Source of the DNA: Symploca sp. SIO1C2
GTDB taxonomy: Bacteria > Cyanobacteriota > Cyanobacteriia > Cyanobacteriales > Coleofasciculaceae
DNA: 64,000 bases
Assembly: GCA_010672925.1 (NCBI GenBank)
Contig: JAAHFP010000002.1
Coordinates: 221,301-285,300, forward strand
Direction: 5' to 3'
Shown here: positions 1 to 8,794 of the stretch, in pieces
Position numbering within the stretch: position 1 is the stretch's first letter
How the letters are laid out: each line of letters opens with the position of its first letter
Notes under the pieces: generated by a model
Database searches by the model: none
What the model was told of the DNA's origin: nothing
Seen by the model: the letters and a program-made list of their open reading frames with translations, nothing else
Position numbers and translations under genes: made by a program

Positions 1-455
1 TGCCGAAGGCTAGCTGGTAAATAATACCTTAAACAAAATTCGTCGCTGTGTGGGAGTGACAACTAAGGGCAGTAAATATTTACTTATCAAGAATAATAAA
101 GACTTAACAAAAACTGACAAAGAGCAGCTTGAAAAAATTTTAAATCAGTCAGTCTGCTTAAGAGTAGCCTATGAAATGAAAGAAGAGTTTCGAGACATTT
201 ATGAAACTTCTACGACTGTCAAATCTGGTATGAAAAGAATGAAGAAGTGGCTAGTTCAAGCTCAGATATTTTACGAAAAAACAGCTCAGACTATTCGCTC
301 TCCACCTGCCAGGAATATGCAACTACTTTATTAGTGGCACAACCAGTGGAGTGATGGAAGGAATTAATAATAAAATTAAACTAGTTATGCGCTTAAGTTA
401 TGGATTAAACAACTTTGATAACTTGCGTTCTCGCTTGCTGGGCTGCTGCTCTTAG
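1..455 (+). pseudogene. ISL3-family transposase remnant (C-terminal part, frameshifted)
   Basis: The translated part resembles the C-terminal half of ISL3-type DDE transposases: TTKGSKYLLIKN near base 60, then helical AYEMKEEFRDIYE. The first frame ends at about 334. The family's continuation NYFISGTTSGVMEGINNKIK and SYGLNNFDNLRSRLLGC is read in a different frame from about 315 to 453. A frameshift near 300-315 therefore breaks the gene. An in-frame stop at 11-13 also closes the reading frame at the 5' side, and the N-terminal half is not visible inside the window. This is a dead insertion-sequence relic, not a working transposase. Family placement rests on the motif pattern only. Confidence 0.8.
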
Positions 456-713
456 CTGAATTCTACAGGCTTTTCAAAAAACATTCGATTTGCCTTGAAA
501 AGAGTAGCCTTGACTCTCCGAAGAAAGCTCCGAGCCAAGACTAAAACCAAGGAGTCTTCAGCACTTTTATAAATAAAAATTATCACCCTAACTACTGGAG
601 AGCCGAATATTTCTGAAATTAAGAAACTATAGACAGTTAAGTTATCTCAAATTCGGCTAATCTGGCTAAATACTTATAATATCTTTCTACCTTGCAACAA
701 AAGAGCGATTAAC
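456..713. other. non-coding flank between IS relic and antitoxin-like gene
   Basis: No coding frame is supported here. The octamers agccgaat (about 602) and attcggct (about 650) form a short inverted repeat. The stretch may include the terminal part of the ISL3-type relic. No clear terminal inverted repeat could be paired because the other IS end lies outside the window. Confidence 0.4.
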
Positions 714-974
714 ATGTCTCAAAAATTATTGGACTTAATGAAACAAGCAGACACCCTAGCACCGGATCAGCAATTGCAACTCATAACTTACTTAATACAG
801 AAACTAGGGCATTGTGAGATTAAACAGAAACCACGCCGTAAAATCACCGAATTTGCTGGAATAGCCCCTAATCTACTACAGGGTATGGATGCTCAGGAAT
901 ATATTACTCGTATGAGGCATGGGGAGTTTCCCGATTTAGAAGTTGCCAAAATCGAATCAAGGAAAGAGGAGTGA
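714..974 (+). CDS. orphan antitoxin-like small protein
   Basis: An 86-aa protein starting MSQKLLDLMKQADTLAPDQ, with an amphipathic helical N-terminus and a basic middle (KQKPRRK). This pattern is seen in short cyanobacterial proteins that usually precede a PIN-domain toxin. The final codons overlap a GTG (972-974 region) that opens only a 25-codon frame, so no toxin follows. Either the partner was lost or the protein acts alone. The start is an ATG after an A-rich stretch. The antitoxin role is inferred from overall character, with no diagnostic motif. Loss of the toxin next to an IS relic fits a decaying locus. Confidence 0.5.
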   Translation: MSQKLLDLMKQADTLAPDQQLQLITYLIQKLGHCEIKQKPRRKITEFAGIAPNLLQGMDAQEYITRMRHGEFPDLEVAKIESRKEE

Positions 975-1060
975 ATATTAATGATTATATCTAGTCACAA
1001 AAGAAATCACCGACAGCGGTTAAACGGCTCTCCAGATAATGTATAGCTACCATTATTTTC

Positions 1061-1168
1061 ACCACAAAGACACAAAGTACACAAAGGGAGGAAAAAGTTT
1101 CCCTTCCAACCTTTCTTCCCTCGGAGGCTCCTATTCCCCTCCTTGGAGGAGTTAGGGGTGGTTCTGCC
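1061..1168. repeat. dispersed intergenic repeats
   Basis: Two sequence types occur that recur elsewhere in the window. One is accacaaagacacaaag, related to copies near 24370 and (inverted) 54090. The other is a C-rich then G-rich imperfect palindrome around 1120-1162, containing ccttggaggagttaggggtgg and related to copies near 26100 and 34920. These are non-coding repeats of the kind common in filamentous cyanobacteria. Confidence 0.6.
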
Positions 1169-1177
1169 TTCAAAGCC

Positions 1178-3193
1178 CTAATTTGCCGCTGCTTGAATTT
1201 CTGATTCAACTAGCTCACGAAAATGGATAACATCAAGATGAGGGTCAGCGTGGTTTACTCGAACATTCAGGTACTCCCCTAATTCTACGGAGCGATTAAA
1301 ACGCATCGCTAACTCTAAACCCAAATCTTCCAACAGGATCAGTCCTAGATTATCGTCTTCTCTAAGCCAGCGCAGTACTAGGGCTTGCCAAACTTGATCA
1401 GTGTTACGTCGTAAATATTCTAATCCCCAATAACGATTTGTTTGGCGTTCTACCAAAGTTGCCTCATAAGCTGCGGAACTAACACTTTGCATTGTCTCTT
1501 GCAGTAATTGACTCTCAAAGGGCAGAGGATCACCTCTGAGATGAGCTTTGAGCTGAAAGTGATTGAGTAGATCATTATAACGACGGATGGGAGAAGTGAC
1601 TTGGGTGTAAGCTGCTAAACCTAAACCGGCATGTCGCACAGGGGTAATACTCATCTCACTTCTAGGCATACACCGACGCAAAGCACAGAAGCGAACTGGT
1701 CCTGCTGGTAGCTGCTGTAACTCTTCTTCTGAGGGCAGTTCGGGCTCTGATTGTCCCCGGAATGTTAGGGGGAGTTGATGGGTTTGTCCATAATGGCCTG
1801 CTACTTCACCGGTCAGAATCATCATCTCTGCTACCATTTGTCGCGAGCGCGAATCATCTAGTACCTCAATGATGATTTCCTCATCATGTTTTACTTTGAT
1901 CACTGACTCTGGCATATGAATGTTAATCGACCCCTGGGAGCGTCGCCACTCTTTTCGTCGTTTTGCCCAATTCGCGATCGCAGTTATTTCTGTTTCTGCC
2001 TCTACCCCTAGCTGCAACATTTCATCGACATCTTCGTAGGTTAGGCGATAGGTAGGTTTGACTAAGCTAGCATTGATTTGATACTCTTGAACCTTGCCAG
2101 TTTCATCTAAGATCACTCCAAAACTTAGTGCTGGACAGATTTGACCTTGAATCAAACTCATCGGACCTGTTGCTAGTTCCGAAGGAAACATCGGAACCAT
2201 ACCGGTTGGTAGATACAAAGTTGTACCACGTCTTCGTGCCTCTAGGTCTAATTTATCTCCTGGAATCAGCAAACGTGTGGGGTCAGCAATATGAATCCAG
2301 AGGCGTTCCCTGCCATCATCAAGTAGTTCAAAACTTAAACCGTCGTCGATTTCTTTGGTGCTTTCATCATCAACAGTATATACCTTGAGACCAGTCAAAT
2401 CCAGGCGTTCTGAATCTGGGTCAGGAGGCGCAGACTCCAGGTATTGTTGCCCCATTGCCAGCACCTCACGACTAAAGTTAACAGGGATTTGACTACGCCG
2501 TAGAAACACATTCTCGTGTTTACTCCACAAACCCAATTCTACTAACAGATCTCTGGTAGTTTGAGGATTTTGAGACAATTCCAAAGCTACCAAAATTTCC
2601 TGGGCAGTGTGGGAGACGTTATCTGGGTTGAGGACATATTTTTCCAAAGCATTAATGCGGGAGCGGTCACTATCTTGCCACTCCACAGAAGCACCTGCTC
2701 TTTTTTCCTGTACCCTGGTCAAAAATTCTTGTTGTTCCCGCTGCTTTGATTGTGCAGCTAAGCGCTGATGTTTGATCTCAGCAACCATTGCAGCGGAACG
2801 GGGTTCGTAGGTGTCTGCTTTTTGCTTGAAGTAGATTTTGTCTTCGGACAGTAAGCAATGAGCCGCATAGCAACGGATATAGTGCTGGTCAGAAAACAAC
2901 AGCTGTGCCATTTCAGCGCAGGTCACTGCTTGCCCATCTTCCACCAGCAATTCCCAGGCAACTTCTAGGCTTGATGGGTCTAAGTAAGACTTAACTTCTT
3001 CTAGAAATTGGGAAATTTCTGATGGTTGGAATGTGCCACCATCTACTTCATAGCTGACTTGTCGGGGATGAAGCTTATGAGATTGACCGTGTTCGTCTAT
3101 GACAATCCAGTGCTTTTTCCCTTCTGGACGGTCTGCCGTTGCGACACGGCGCTCTCCATGCAGGCGAAATTCAATTAGTTTTCCCTTTTCCAC
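1178..3193 (-). CDS. RNase II/R-family (RNB domain) exoribonuclease
   Basis: A 671-aa hydrolytic 3'-5' exoribonuclease of the RNB superfamily, acting in the cytoplasm in RNA decay. The RNB core begins near residue 270 with TVDDESTKEIDDGLSF, which carries the metal-binding aspartates. It continues through HIADPT, GTTLYLPTGMVPMFP and, near the end, HAGLGLAAYTQVTSPIRRY, the conserved RNB closing block. The N-terminal ~100 residues are the domain typical of cyanobacterial homologues, and the C-terminal ~60 residues look like a degenerate S1/OB fold. The start is GTG at 3193, with the N-terminus VEKGKLIEFRLHGERR fitting the family. It lies downstream of rpmG and rpsR on the same strand, the usual cyanobacterial order, so it may be co-transcribed with them. 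It is related to the Synechocystis Zam protein. Confidence 0.92.
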   Translation of the reverse strand: MEKGKLIEFRLHGERRVATADRPEGKKHWIVIDEHGQSHKLHPRQVSYEVDGGTFQPSEISQFLEEVKSYLDPSSLEVAWELLVEDGQAVTCAEMAQLLFSDQHYIRCYAAHCLLSEDKIYFKQKADTYEPRSAAMVAEIKHQRLAAQSKQREQQEFLTRVQEKRAGASVEWQDSDRSRINALEKYVLNPDNVSHTAQEILVALELSQNPQTTRDLLVELGLWSKHENVFLRRSQIPVNFSREVLAMGQQYLESAPPDPDSERLDLTGLKVYTVDDESTKEIDDGLSFELLDDGRERLWIHIADPTRLLIPGDKLDLEARRRGTTLYLPTGMVPMFPSELATGPMSLIQGQICPALSFGVILDETGKVQEYQINASLVKPTYRLTYEDVDEMLQLGVEAETEITAIANWAKRRKEWRRSQGSINIHMPESVIKVKHDEEIIIEVLDDSRSRQMVAEMMILTGEVAGHYGQTHQLPLTFRGQSEPELPSEEELQQLPAGPVRFCALRRCMPRSEMSITPVRHAGLGLAAYTQVTSPIRRYNDLLNHFQLKAHLRGDPLPFESQLLQETMQSVSSAAYEATLVERQTNRYWGLEYLRRNTDQVWQALVLRWLREDDNLGLILLEDLGLELAMRFNRSVELGEYLNVRVNHADPHLDVIHFRELVESEIQAAAN

Positions 3194-3360
3194 CAGTTTT
3201 GTTAATTCCGGTAGCGTTTATCTGACAACTTAACTACTTACTAATTTTTAAGCCAAGAGGCACTTAAGCATTTAAATTGGTTAGTTCTAATCTCCGCGTC
3301 CGGTGCGTCCGGTGCGTTTGGAGCATCAGCACAAATTTACAATTTTCCCTGTACAACAGC

Positions 3361-3576
3361 TTACCCTTCTTTATTAATAAAAGGGAGCAAAGCCAAAATT
3401 CTGGCTCGCTTAATTGCTTTAGTCAAATCCCGTTGCTGTTGAGATGTCAAACCTGTAATGCGACGGGGTAGAATTTTACCACGTTCTGTAATGAACTTGC
3501 GCAGTAACTCAACATCTTTGTAGTCGATGGCGGTTCCGGGTTTGATGGGAGAGAGACGTTGACGAAAGTAACTCAT
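3361..3576 (-). CDS. rpsR: 30S ribosomal protein S18
   Basis: A 71-aa small-subunit protein that pairs with S6 on the 30S platform. Recognisable family features are the basic N-terminus [14 protein letters not shown], the block [19 protein letters not shown], and [19 protein letters not shown] followed by the basic [11 protein letters not shown]. Length is normal for cyanobacteria. It lies 110 bp after rpmG and 167 bp before the RNase II-family gene on the same strand, the standard cyanobacterial arrangement. The start is an ATG. Nothing odd is seen. Confidence 0.98.
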   Translation of the reverse strand: MSYFRQRLSPIKPGTAIDYKDVELLRKFITERGKILPRRITGLTSQQQRDLTKAIKRARILALLPFINKEG

Positions 3577-3686
3577 TGTTAGTTATTGTTTGTTAGTTGT
3601 TTACTATGACTTGGTGCACTGTTTACTAGTCGCTGTTTGTTGGCTGTGAGCTTGCCAATCAACCAGATAGGGACTGATGACTAAAT

Positions 3687-3881
3687 TTACTTAATTTCTT
3701 TGTGAACTGTGTGTCTATTGCAGTGAGTACAGAACTTTTTGAGTTCTAGGCGCGAAGTTGTGTTGCGACGGTTTTTTTTGGTCGTGTAGCGAGAGACGCC
3801 GGGCGATCGCTTACTGGGGTTAGTGCGACACTCGGTACATTCTAGGGTAACAATAATGCGTACACCTTTTTTCGTTGCCAT
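3687..3881 (-). CDS. rpmG: 50S ribosomal protein L33 (zinc-ribbon form)
   Basis: A 64-aa large-subunit protein. It starts [18 protein letters not shown] and has a second cysteine pair in [15 protein letters not shown], so it keeps the CxxC...CxxC zinc-binding type. The internal [16 protein letters not shown] is characteristic. It is the first gene of the rpmG-rpsR pair. The start is an ATG with a purine-rich stretch upstream. This is a routine housekeeping call. Confidence 0.98.
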   Translation of the reverse strand: MATKKGVRIIVTLECTECRTNPSKRSPGVSRYTTKKNRRNTTSRLELKKFCTHCNRHTVHKEIK

Positions 3882-3922
3882 AGTCCTATTTCAGTCCTAT
3901 TTAAATTAAACACAATTTTTAA

Positions 3923-4453
3923 TTATCTCATACGACTCTTAAATTGAGCAAACCATTTTTTGAGACGGAGGTCAAGGGAAAATCCACGACGGGTCTGTAT
4001 CACAATGGTTTGAGCCACACGGTCATGGAATGCTTGCTGAACTTCAAAGTCTGTTAGCGCTACTCCACAATCCGCTGCCAAGGGGGAGAGCAACAGTAAC
4101 ATAGAAATGGCATTGGCAAGATTAATGTTCAAACCAATCATCGCTAACAGGGAACAGAATCCCAGGATTCCTTCTCGTTGGGTTAAAACTAACATCCCAG
4201 GAACTTTAGCAAATTGGGCATCAAGAACTTTCATATCCAGAGCCCAACGCCCCAAAGTTTGCCCCTGATTGCTAGATACCAAAACTACCCGTAACCCCAG
4301 CCAGAGTACCAGGAACAGTACTCCCTGAAGCAAGATATTGCCTGCCAAGAGGGAGCTAACTAGCCAAACACTAACAAAGTCAATCAAAAATGCACCAGCC
4401 CGTCGCTCAATCGGCACCAGGGGGAAGCGCTTATAAACTGGTTTACTATCCAT
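3923..4453 (-). CDS. RDD-family membrane protein
   Basis: A 176-aa integral membrane protein. It opens with FPLVPIERRAGAFLIDFVSVWLVSS, where the R-A-x-x-x-D signature (RRAGAFLIDF) of the RDD family lies at the start of the first membrane helix. Other hydrophobic segments follow near residues 40-60 and 95-130. RDD proteins are mostly uncharacterised and some are linked to ion tolerance; no specific role can be read here. The C-terminus is basic and probably cytoplasmic. It lies just upstream of rpmG on the same strand with a short gap, but is probably transcribed separately. Confidence 0.85.
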   Translation of the reverse strand: MDSKPVYKRFPLVPIERRAGAFLIDFVSVWLVSSLLAGNILLQGVLFLVLWLGLRVVLVSSNQGQTLGRWALDMKVLDAQFAKVPGMLVLTQREGILGFCSLLAMIGLNINLANAISMLLLLSPLAADCGVALTDFEVQQAFHDRVAQTIVIQTRRGFSLDLRLKKWFAQFKSRMR

Positions 4454-4545
4454 CTACTGAAATTGTTGTACAGACTGGCTATTCCCATTTTAGCTGGAAC
4501 CTGAGCCCGTCGTTAACCTGAGGCGGGTATAACTTGCAAGAAAAA

Positions 4546-4577
4546 ATTTTAGATTTTAGATTTTAGATTTTAGATTG
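4546..4577. repeat. heptanucleotide tandem repeat (TTTTAGA)n
   Basis: About four copies of a 7-bp unit, TTTTAGA, sit in the gap between the RDD gene and the M19-like gene. The same unit recurs as a longer array at 43219-43262. This is a short tandemly repeated repetitive sequence of the kind frequent in filamentous cyanobacteria. Confidence 0.85.
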
Positions 4578-4664
4578 AATGAATATAACCCACATTCTGC
4601 ACGACAAAATGTAGCATATTATGTGGCAAAGGAATGTGGGGAAAGAAGGGACTATCTCAACGGA

Positions 4665-5996
4665 TCACGTCCAGACCTCCTGCATCACCCGGTACATGTT
4701 GCCTCCCAGGAACTTGCCGCAATCACTCTCTGAGTAGCCGTTCTCAAGCATCTTGTCTACTAGCGCAGCCACGATCTGATACGGCGCGGGTGTAGGCACT
4801 CCCTTTGCCCCCATGGCTGCGCTGTAGCCACCATCGGGGAAGAGCGCCTGACCTTCTGGCGTCTGGATAAGTGTAGCTGTAATATTGGTGTTTGGAACGT
4901 AGTCCGTTCCGAAGCCAACATGGTCAATTCCAATCAGGTTTACCATATAGTCGATATGGCGGAATAGCATATCAGTGGTCACGATATCCGGATTGGACAA
5001 ATCCACAAAAGCACCAACCGCGTTAATGGAGCAAACTCCGCCACTCTGGGCGATAGCCTTGAGCACCGCGTCCGAATGGCTGCGTGGGTAGTCGGCAATG
5101 GCTTTGGCTACTGAATGGGAGGATACTACAGGTTGACGGCTGCGCTCGATAGCATCAAGAGAGGTGCGCTCACCGGTATGGCTAACATCCACGATCATTC
5201 CGTAGCGATTGTAGCTGTCGATTACCTTTTTACCATAGAAGGTGAGAGGACTATTGGCCTCATCGAAGCAACCATCACCTACAGCGTTGCGCTGGTTATA
5301 AGCTAGTAGGCAGTAGCCATAACCCATCTGCCGCCATACACCAACCATATCAATGTCACCGTTAAAAAGAGCAGTGCCCTGGTGGGTGAAAAAGATTCCT
5401 AGCTTCTCCTCCTTGATCGCCTCGTCGATGTCCTTTGTTGTGCGCACGATTTTGTACTTGTCAGGACGTTCAGAGATCTGGTGGAGATAGAACATCACCG
5501 ACTTCAAGATCCCCGCAACAGATGAATCCAACGAATCCGCCGATGGGCACGCTGCGATCACCTTGATACCGGCGGCCATTATGCGGTCCATCTCATCATG
5601 AAATTCGGGGGCTTCCGGACTGGACCATTGATCTGGCCAGATGCCGGAGAATAGGGTTTCAATGGTCATGGATGAGTGCACAATGCCTTTGGCTCGTTCA
5701 GAGGCAGGGTACTCGTGTGTTCGCTGCGGTATATTCGAGTAATCCTTAATCTCGGGCTCGTCTCCCACGGTAGAGTCGGTTGGCACCAAATCAGCAGCGT
5801 ATGCTGCACCAGACACCTTATTCATCATCATTGCGGCTGCCAAGCCACTGCCTAGCAGTCCGACTTGACGGAAAAAAACCCTGCGGGCAGGGTTCTCGAC
5901 TGAGGACACATCTCCCTCACCGACATGGCCTAATTCAGAGAGGGTTGACTCCATCATTGCTCTCTCTTTTTCAGTAGTGTTGTCTTTTGGTTCCAT
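4665..5996 (-). CDS. Tat-exported peptidase M19 (membrane dipeptidase) homologue, divergent metal site
   Basis: Homologue of the M19 renal-dipeptidase family, about 443 aa from the ATG at 5996, which has an AGAAGAG stretch upstream. A TTG eight codons earlier is less likely. The N-terminus carries a twin-arginine-like export signal (ARRVFFRQVGLLGSGLAAA), so the protein is probably sent folded to the periplasm. Conserved family blocks are VDVSHTG, VVSSHSVAKAI and IGIDHVGFGTDY, which supply the His, His and Asp of the second half of the site. The first half is odd. Where the family has HxD the protein reads GIVHSSMTIETL, and where the bridging Glu is expected it reads FFTHQGTAL. Dipeptidase activity is therefore uncertain; it may have changed substrate or metal use. 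Confidence 0.82.
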   Translation of the reverse strand: MEPKDNTTEKERAMMESTLSELGHVGEGDVSSVENPARRVFFRQVGLLGSGLAAAMMMNKVSGAAYAADLVPTDSTVGDEPEIKDYSNIPQRTHEYPASERAKGIVHSSMTIETLFSGIWPDQWSSPEAPEFHDEMDRIMAAGIKVIAACPSADSLDSSVAGILKSVMFYLHQISERPDKYKIVRTTKDIDEAIKEEKLGIFFTHQGTALFNGDIDMVGVWRQMGYGYCLLAYNQRNAVGDGCFDEANSPLTFYGKKVIDSYNRYGMIVDVSHTGERTSLDAIERSRQPVVSSHSVAKAIADYPRSHSDAVLKAIAQSGGVCSINAVGAFVDLSNPDIVTTDMLFRHIDYMVNLIGIDHVGFGTDYVPNTNITATLIQTPEGQALFPDGGYSAAMGAKGVPTPAPYQIVAALVDKMLENGYSESDCGKFLGGNMYRVMQEVWT

Positions 5997-6146
5997 GATC
6001 GATTGTTTCTCTTCTAACAAGAATGCTTGAAAAGTTCTGAGTAGTTAGATTTTATAAGATAATTCGCACGTTAAGTTTTAACACGCAAAGTAATATGCCA
6101 AAACATCGTTATTTTTCGCTCTCAATTTTATATTTCTTTACTACTT

Positions 6147-6326
6147 CTATGACAATTGATATAAATATTTGATTAATCCTGTTTGATACAGGCTGTCTAG
6201 CACTCTTCCCAAGCGGTCATCGTTTTCCCAAAAACTGATGGCTGAGATTCTCACATTATTGGCACGAATCGCTTGAACAATCTTCTGTCGTAATTGAATG
6301 CCAAGACGAGCAACACCTTCAACTGA
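6147..6326 (-). pseudogene. unidentified coding relic
   Basis: A stop-to-stop frame of about 60 codons reads like real protein (LRQKIVQAIRANNVRISAIS, then FWENDDRLGRVLDSLYQTGL) but has no ATG or GTG in a sensible place and no ribosome-binding site. I do not recognise the family; the VRISAISFWE stretch faintly recalls PIN-domain toxins. It is most simply the tail of a decayed gene. Confidence 0.3.
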
Positions 6327-6562
6327 TCAATAAATAAACCCTTATTCTCTGGCTCGCCTTTCAACTTTAATGTGAATATTATTTAAACCGGATTTATTAA
6401 TTATCCATTATCGATTATCGATTGGTAAGTCTTAGTTAATCGCAGCTTAGCACCAGAAATACAAGCCGAGGCAAACCGGAATTTAGCGATAAATTACAGA
6501 GCTTGCCGAACTATAATCTGATACCTAAGATATTGATTTTCTCAAATAATTTAACAGCAGAA

Positions 6563-6590
6563 TGCTTCCTCATGTCAATATGAGGAAGCA
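6563..6590. other. hairpin upstream of moeA
   Basis: The arms tgcttcctcat and atgaggaagca pair perfectly (11 bp) around a 6-nt loop. The hairpin ends 70 bp before the moeA start and lacks a following T-run, so it is more likely a repeat or a leader structure than an intrinsic terminator. Confidence 0.5.
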
Positions 6591-6659
6591 AAAGTAAAAG
6601 CTATGCCGTTGGGCAAGCTCTACAATAAACCACTAACACCTAACACCTAACACTTAACA

Positions 6660-7928
6660 ATGCTGTCGGTTCAAGAAGCAGAGTCAATCATTCTCAGTTT
6701 AGTACAACCTCTAGATGAACAACTGGATACAGAGGTTGTAGAGCTATCAGCTGCCACTGGACGTATTTTAGCTGCCCCAGTAACTAGTCAATTAGATTTC
6801 CCTCACTGGGATAATTCCGCAATGGATGGCTATGCTGTGCGCTATGCCGATGTCCAATCCTGCGATGCCTCACAACCAGCAGTTTTGGAAATTATCGAGG
6901 AAATTCCCGCTGGTTACCAGCCCCAACGGGAGGTTCAATCAGGGCAAGCATCCCGAATTTTAACAGGTGCTTGTATGCCTCAGGGGGCTGACACAGTGGT
7001 GATGCAGGAGAACACTCAGCGGGAGGAAAATCGTGTCCTCATTTTTGAGGCTCCAGAACCCCAAGCCTTTGTGCGTAAAAAGGCAGCTTTCTACCAAGCA
7101 GGAATGCCACTCTTGCCCCCAGGAGTTACTATCGGAGCTCCGGAAATTGCCGTCTTAGCAGCAGCTCAATGTACTCAACTAACCGTCTATCGTCTTCCGA
7201 AAGTAGTGATTTTCTCCACTGGTAATGAATTAGTAACTCCGGAGCAACCATTACAACCGGGTCAAATTGTTGATTCTAATCAATATGCCCTAGCTGCATT
7301 TGTGCTCCAAGCCGGGGGAGTAGCGATATCCCTGGGAATTGTACCAGATCAGCCAGAGGCACTTAGGGCAAAAATTACCCAAGCCATATCCTCCGCTGAT
7401 ATTGTTCTCTCTACTGGGGGTGTCTCTGTAGGAGATTATGACTATGTAGACCAAATTCTGACTGATTTGGGTGCACAGACTCATATTCATTCTGTTGCCG
7501 TCAAACCCGGTAAACCTCTAACGGTAGCCACCTTTCCTTCCTTGGATCAAGAAAATCAAAGGGGAACAAAACCTCCAGTGTTGTACTTCGGACTTCCAGG
7601 AAACCCAGTTTCAGCCCTAGTCAGCTGTTGGCGTTTTGTTAAACCAGCTCTCAACAAGCTTTCTGGTTTACCTCCGACATCCTGTAAACCAACATTTGTC
7701 CAGGCATACACCCGTCATGAACTCCGCGCCTCTGGTAAGCGAGAAACTTACCTTTGGGGTCAGTTACAGGTAGTAGATGGTAGCTACGAATTCCATCTTG
7801 CTGGTGGTAGCCACAGTTCCGGTAATTTGATTAATCTAGCCCAAACCACTGGTTTGGCTGTTGTGCCGGTGGGTCAAACTTCAATACCTGCTGGTGAATT
7901 GGTACAAGTATTGCAGATTAGTTATTAG
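6660..7928 (+). CDS. moeA: molybdopterin molybdenumtransferase
   Basis: A 422-aa MoeA enzyme that inserts molybdate into adenylylated molybdopterin, the last step of molybdenum cofactor assembly in the cytoplasm. Signatures are the N-terminal LDFPHWDNSAMDGYAVR, the GxxxxPG-type domain around residues 175-215 (FSTGNELVTPEQPLQPGQI), STGGVSVGDYDYV near 260, and the substrate-site stretch AVKPGKPLTVA followed by FGLPGNPVSA. Length and domain order are normal. The start ATG follows a run of CTAACACC-type repeats. It is not next to other moa/moe genes. Cyanobacteria need this cofactor mainly for nitrate reductase. Confidence 0.96.
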   Translation: MLSVQEAESIILSLVQPLDEQLDTEVVELSAATGRILAAPVTSQLDFPHWDNSAMDGYAVRYADVQSCDASQPAVLEIIEEIPAGYQPQREVQSGQASRILTGACMPQGADTVVMQENTQREENRVLIFEAPEPQAFVRKKAAFYQAGMPLLPPGVTIGAPEIAVLAAAQCTQLTVYRLPKVVIFSTGNELVTPEQPLQPGQIVDSNQYALAAFVLQAGGVAISLGIVPDQPEALRAKITQAISSADIVLSTGGVSVGDYDYVDQILTDLGAQTHIHSVAVKPGKPLTVATFPSLDQENQRGTKPPVLYFGLPGNPVSALVSCWRFVKPALNKLSGLPPTSCKPTFVQAYTRHELRASGKRETYLWGQLQVVDGSYEFHLAGGSHSSGNLINLAQTTGLAVVPVGQTSIPAGELVQVLQISY

Positions 7929-7976
7929 TTGTTTGTTGTTTGTTATTGGTCATTGGTCATTTGTACTATACAAATA

Positions 7977-8108
7977 CCCAATTCAGCGATCGCACTGAGA
8001 AGAGTAACAATAATTTGGCATTTATCAGTAATTTTCGGTATTTTCTTTACTAGCAGGAACTGGTATCTTTGCCATCAGACTAAAGACATGTTATAGGAGC
8101 TCTACGTA
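7977..8108 (+). repeat. duplicated upstream region of the secreted-protein pair (copy 1)
   Basis: This leader is nearly identical to 8798-8930, which lies before the second gene copy. Shared stretches include cgctgagaag-type sequence, agagtaacaataattt and the gene-proximal aggagctctacgtaatg. The tandem duplication therefore copied the promoter region as well as the gene. Copy 2 carries about 80 extra bases before the shared ribosome-binding region. Confidence 0.85.
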
Positions 8109-8657
8109 ATGAAGAACAGGGTAACGTCACTTTTGTCAACACTGATGCAGAAGCTCACTTGTTTCTTGCTCTGTTGTATGTTTATTGGTTTAACGGTAAT
8201 GCCCAGTTCCGCATTGGCGGATGGCTTGAAATGTCAGAATGGGCTAGACGGAAGTTGCCAGGAGCTAACCGAAGTCGTGGGAGATAATGTATTGTTGGCA
8301 CAAGCTCCTACATTCGCTTTGGTATCGAAGTATACAGGAGAATGTCTGACATATGCAGCTATCAGGGGATATGCTTGGATGGAACCATGTAATGGGAATT
8401 TATCACAAACATGGGAGCAGCTGCCGGGGGGACAAATGATGGCTTATGATTCTCGGTGTTTAGTGTACACCAATGAATCCTATCTTGATGGAATACCTTG
8501 TGACCAAGCCTACCCATGGTTTTTCTTAGGCGACACCATTTCCCTAATAGATCCACAGTCTAATCTCTGCCTGAATGCCAAAATAGATGAACCAGGGTAT
8601 TTTGTAGCCGATTGTAACGGACAACCGAGTTCAAGGTGGGACAGAATTTTCCAATAA
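8109..8657 (+). CDS. secreted cysteine-rich protein with ricin-B-like (beta-trefoil) pattern, copy 1
   Basis: A 182-aa exported protein. The N-terminus has a basic start, a hydrophobic core and a cleavage-like SSALADG near residue 38, so it should leave the cytoplasm. The mature part has spaced cysteines and repeats of the type C-x(n)-W/Y-x(n)-QxW: KYTGECLTYAAIRGYAW, then LSQTWEQL, SRCLVYTN, SNLCLNAK, and a final SSRWDRIF. This resembles ricin-type carbohydrate-binding folds, here with about two or three subrepeats. The function is unknown; glycan binding is an inference from the pattern. A strong AGGAG lies upstream of the ATG. The adjacent gene at 9018 is a close paralogue, about 85% identical by eye. 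Confidence 0.8.
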   Translation: MKNRVTSLLSTLMQKLTCFLLCCMFIGLTVMPSSALADGLKCQNGLDGSCQELTEVVGDNVLLAQAPTFALVSKYTGECLTYAAIRGYAWMEPCNGNLSQTWEQLPGGQMMAYDSRCLVYTNESYLDGIPCDQAYPWFFLGDTISLIDPQSNLCLNAKIDEPGYFVADCNGQPSSRWDRIFQ

Positions 8658-8698
8658 CTATTAGAAGTCTCCTTTAAAGGTTGATCGAGAAAGAGGAG

Positions 8699-8794
8699 TA
8701 TAGCAACCGCCAAGGCGATTAGTACAAGGGGATGGCAGCCCCTTGTTAACTTGCCGTACCTGAGAATGTCTTAACCGCCCTGGCGACTGCTATA
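8699..8794. mobile_element. mini-element (MITE-like), tatagcaaccgcc family, copy 1
   Basis: A 96-bp element whose ends are inverted copies: tatagcaaccgccaaggcga on the left and the complement of gccctggcgactgctata on the right. A nearly full-length copy in the opposite orientation lies at 38073-38168 (both contain caaggggctt/aagccccttg-type and gttaacttgc cores). Half copies lie near 36737 and 43278. It has no coding capacity. It sits between the two duplicated secreted-protein genes. Confidence 0.8.

Larger units (their letters stand above)
5997..6659. other. long intergenic region upstream of moeA
   Basis: This 660-bp gap holds a coding relic on the minus strand (6147-6326), a perfect 11-bp-stem hairpin at 6563-6590, and runs of short repeats (attatc/gattatcgatt near 6400-6425; cctaacacctaacac near 6638). 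No complete gene is seen. Confidence 0.6.
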
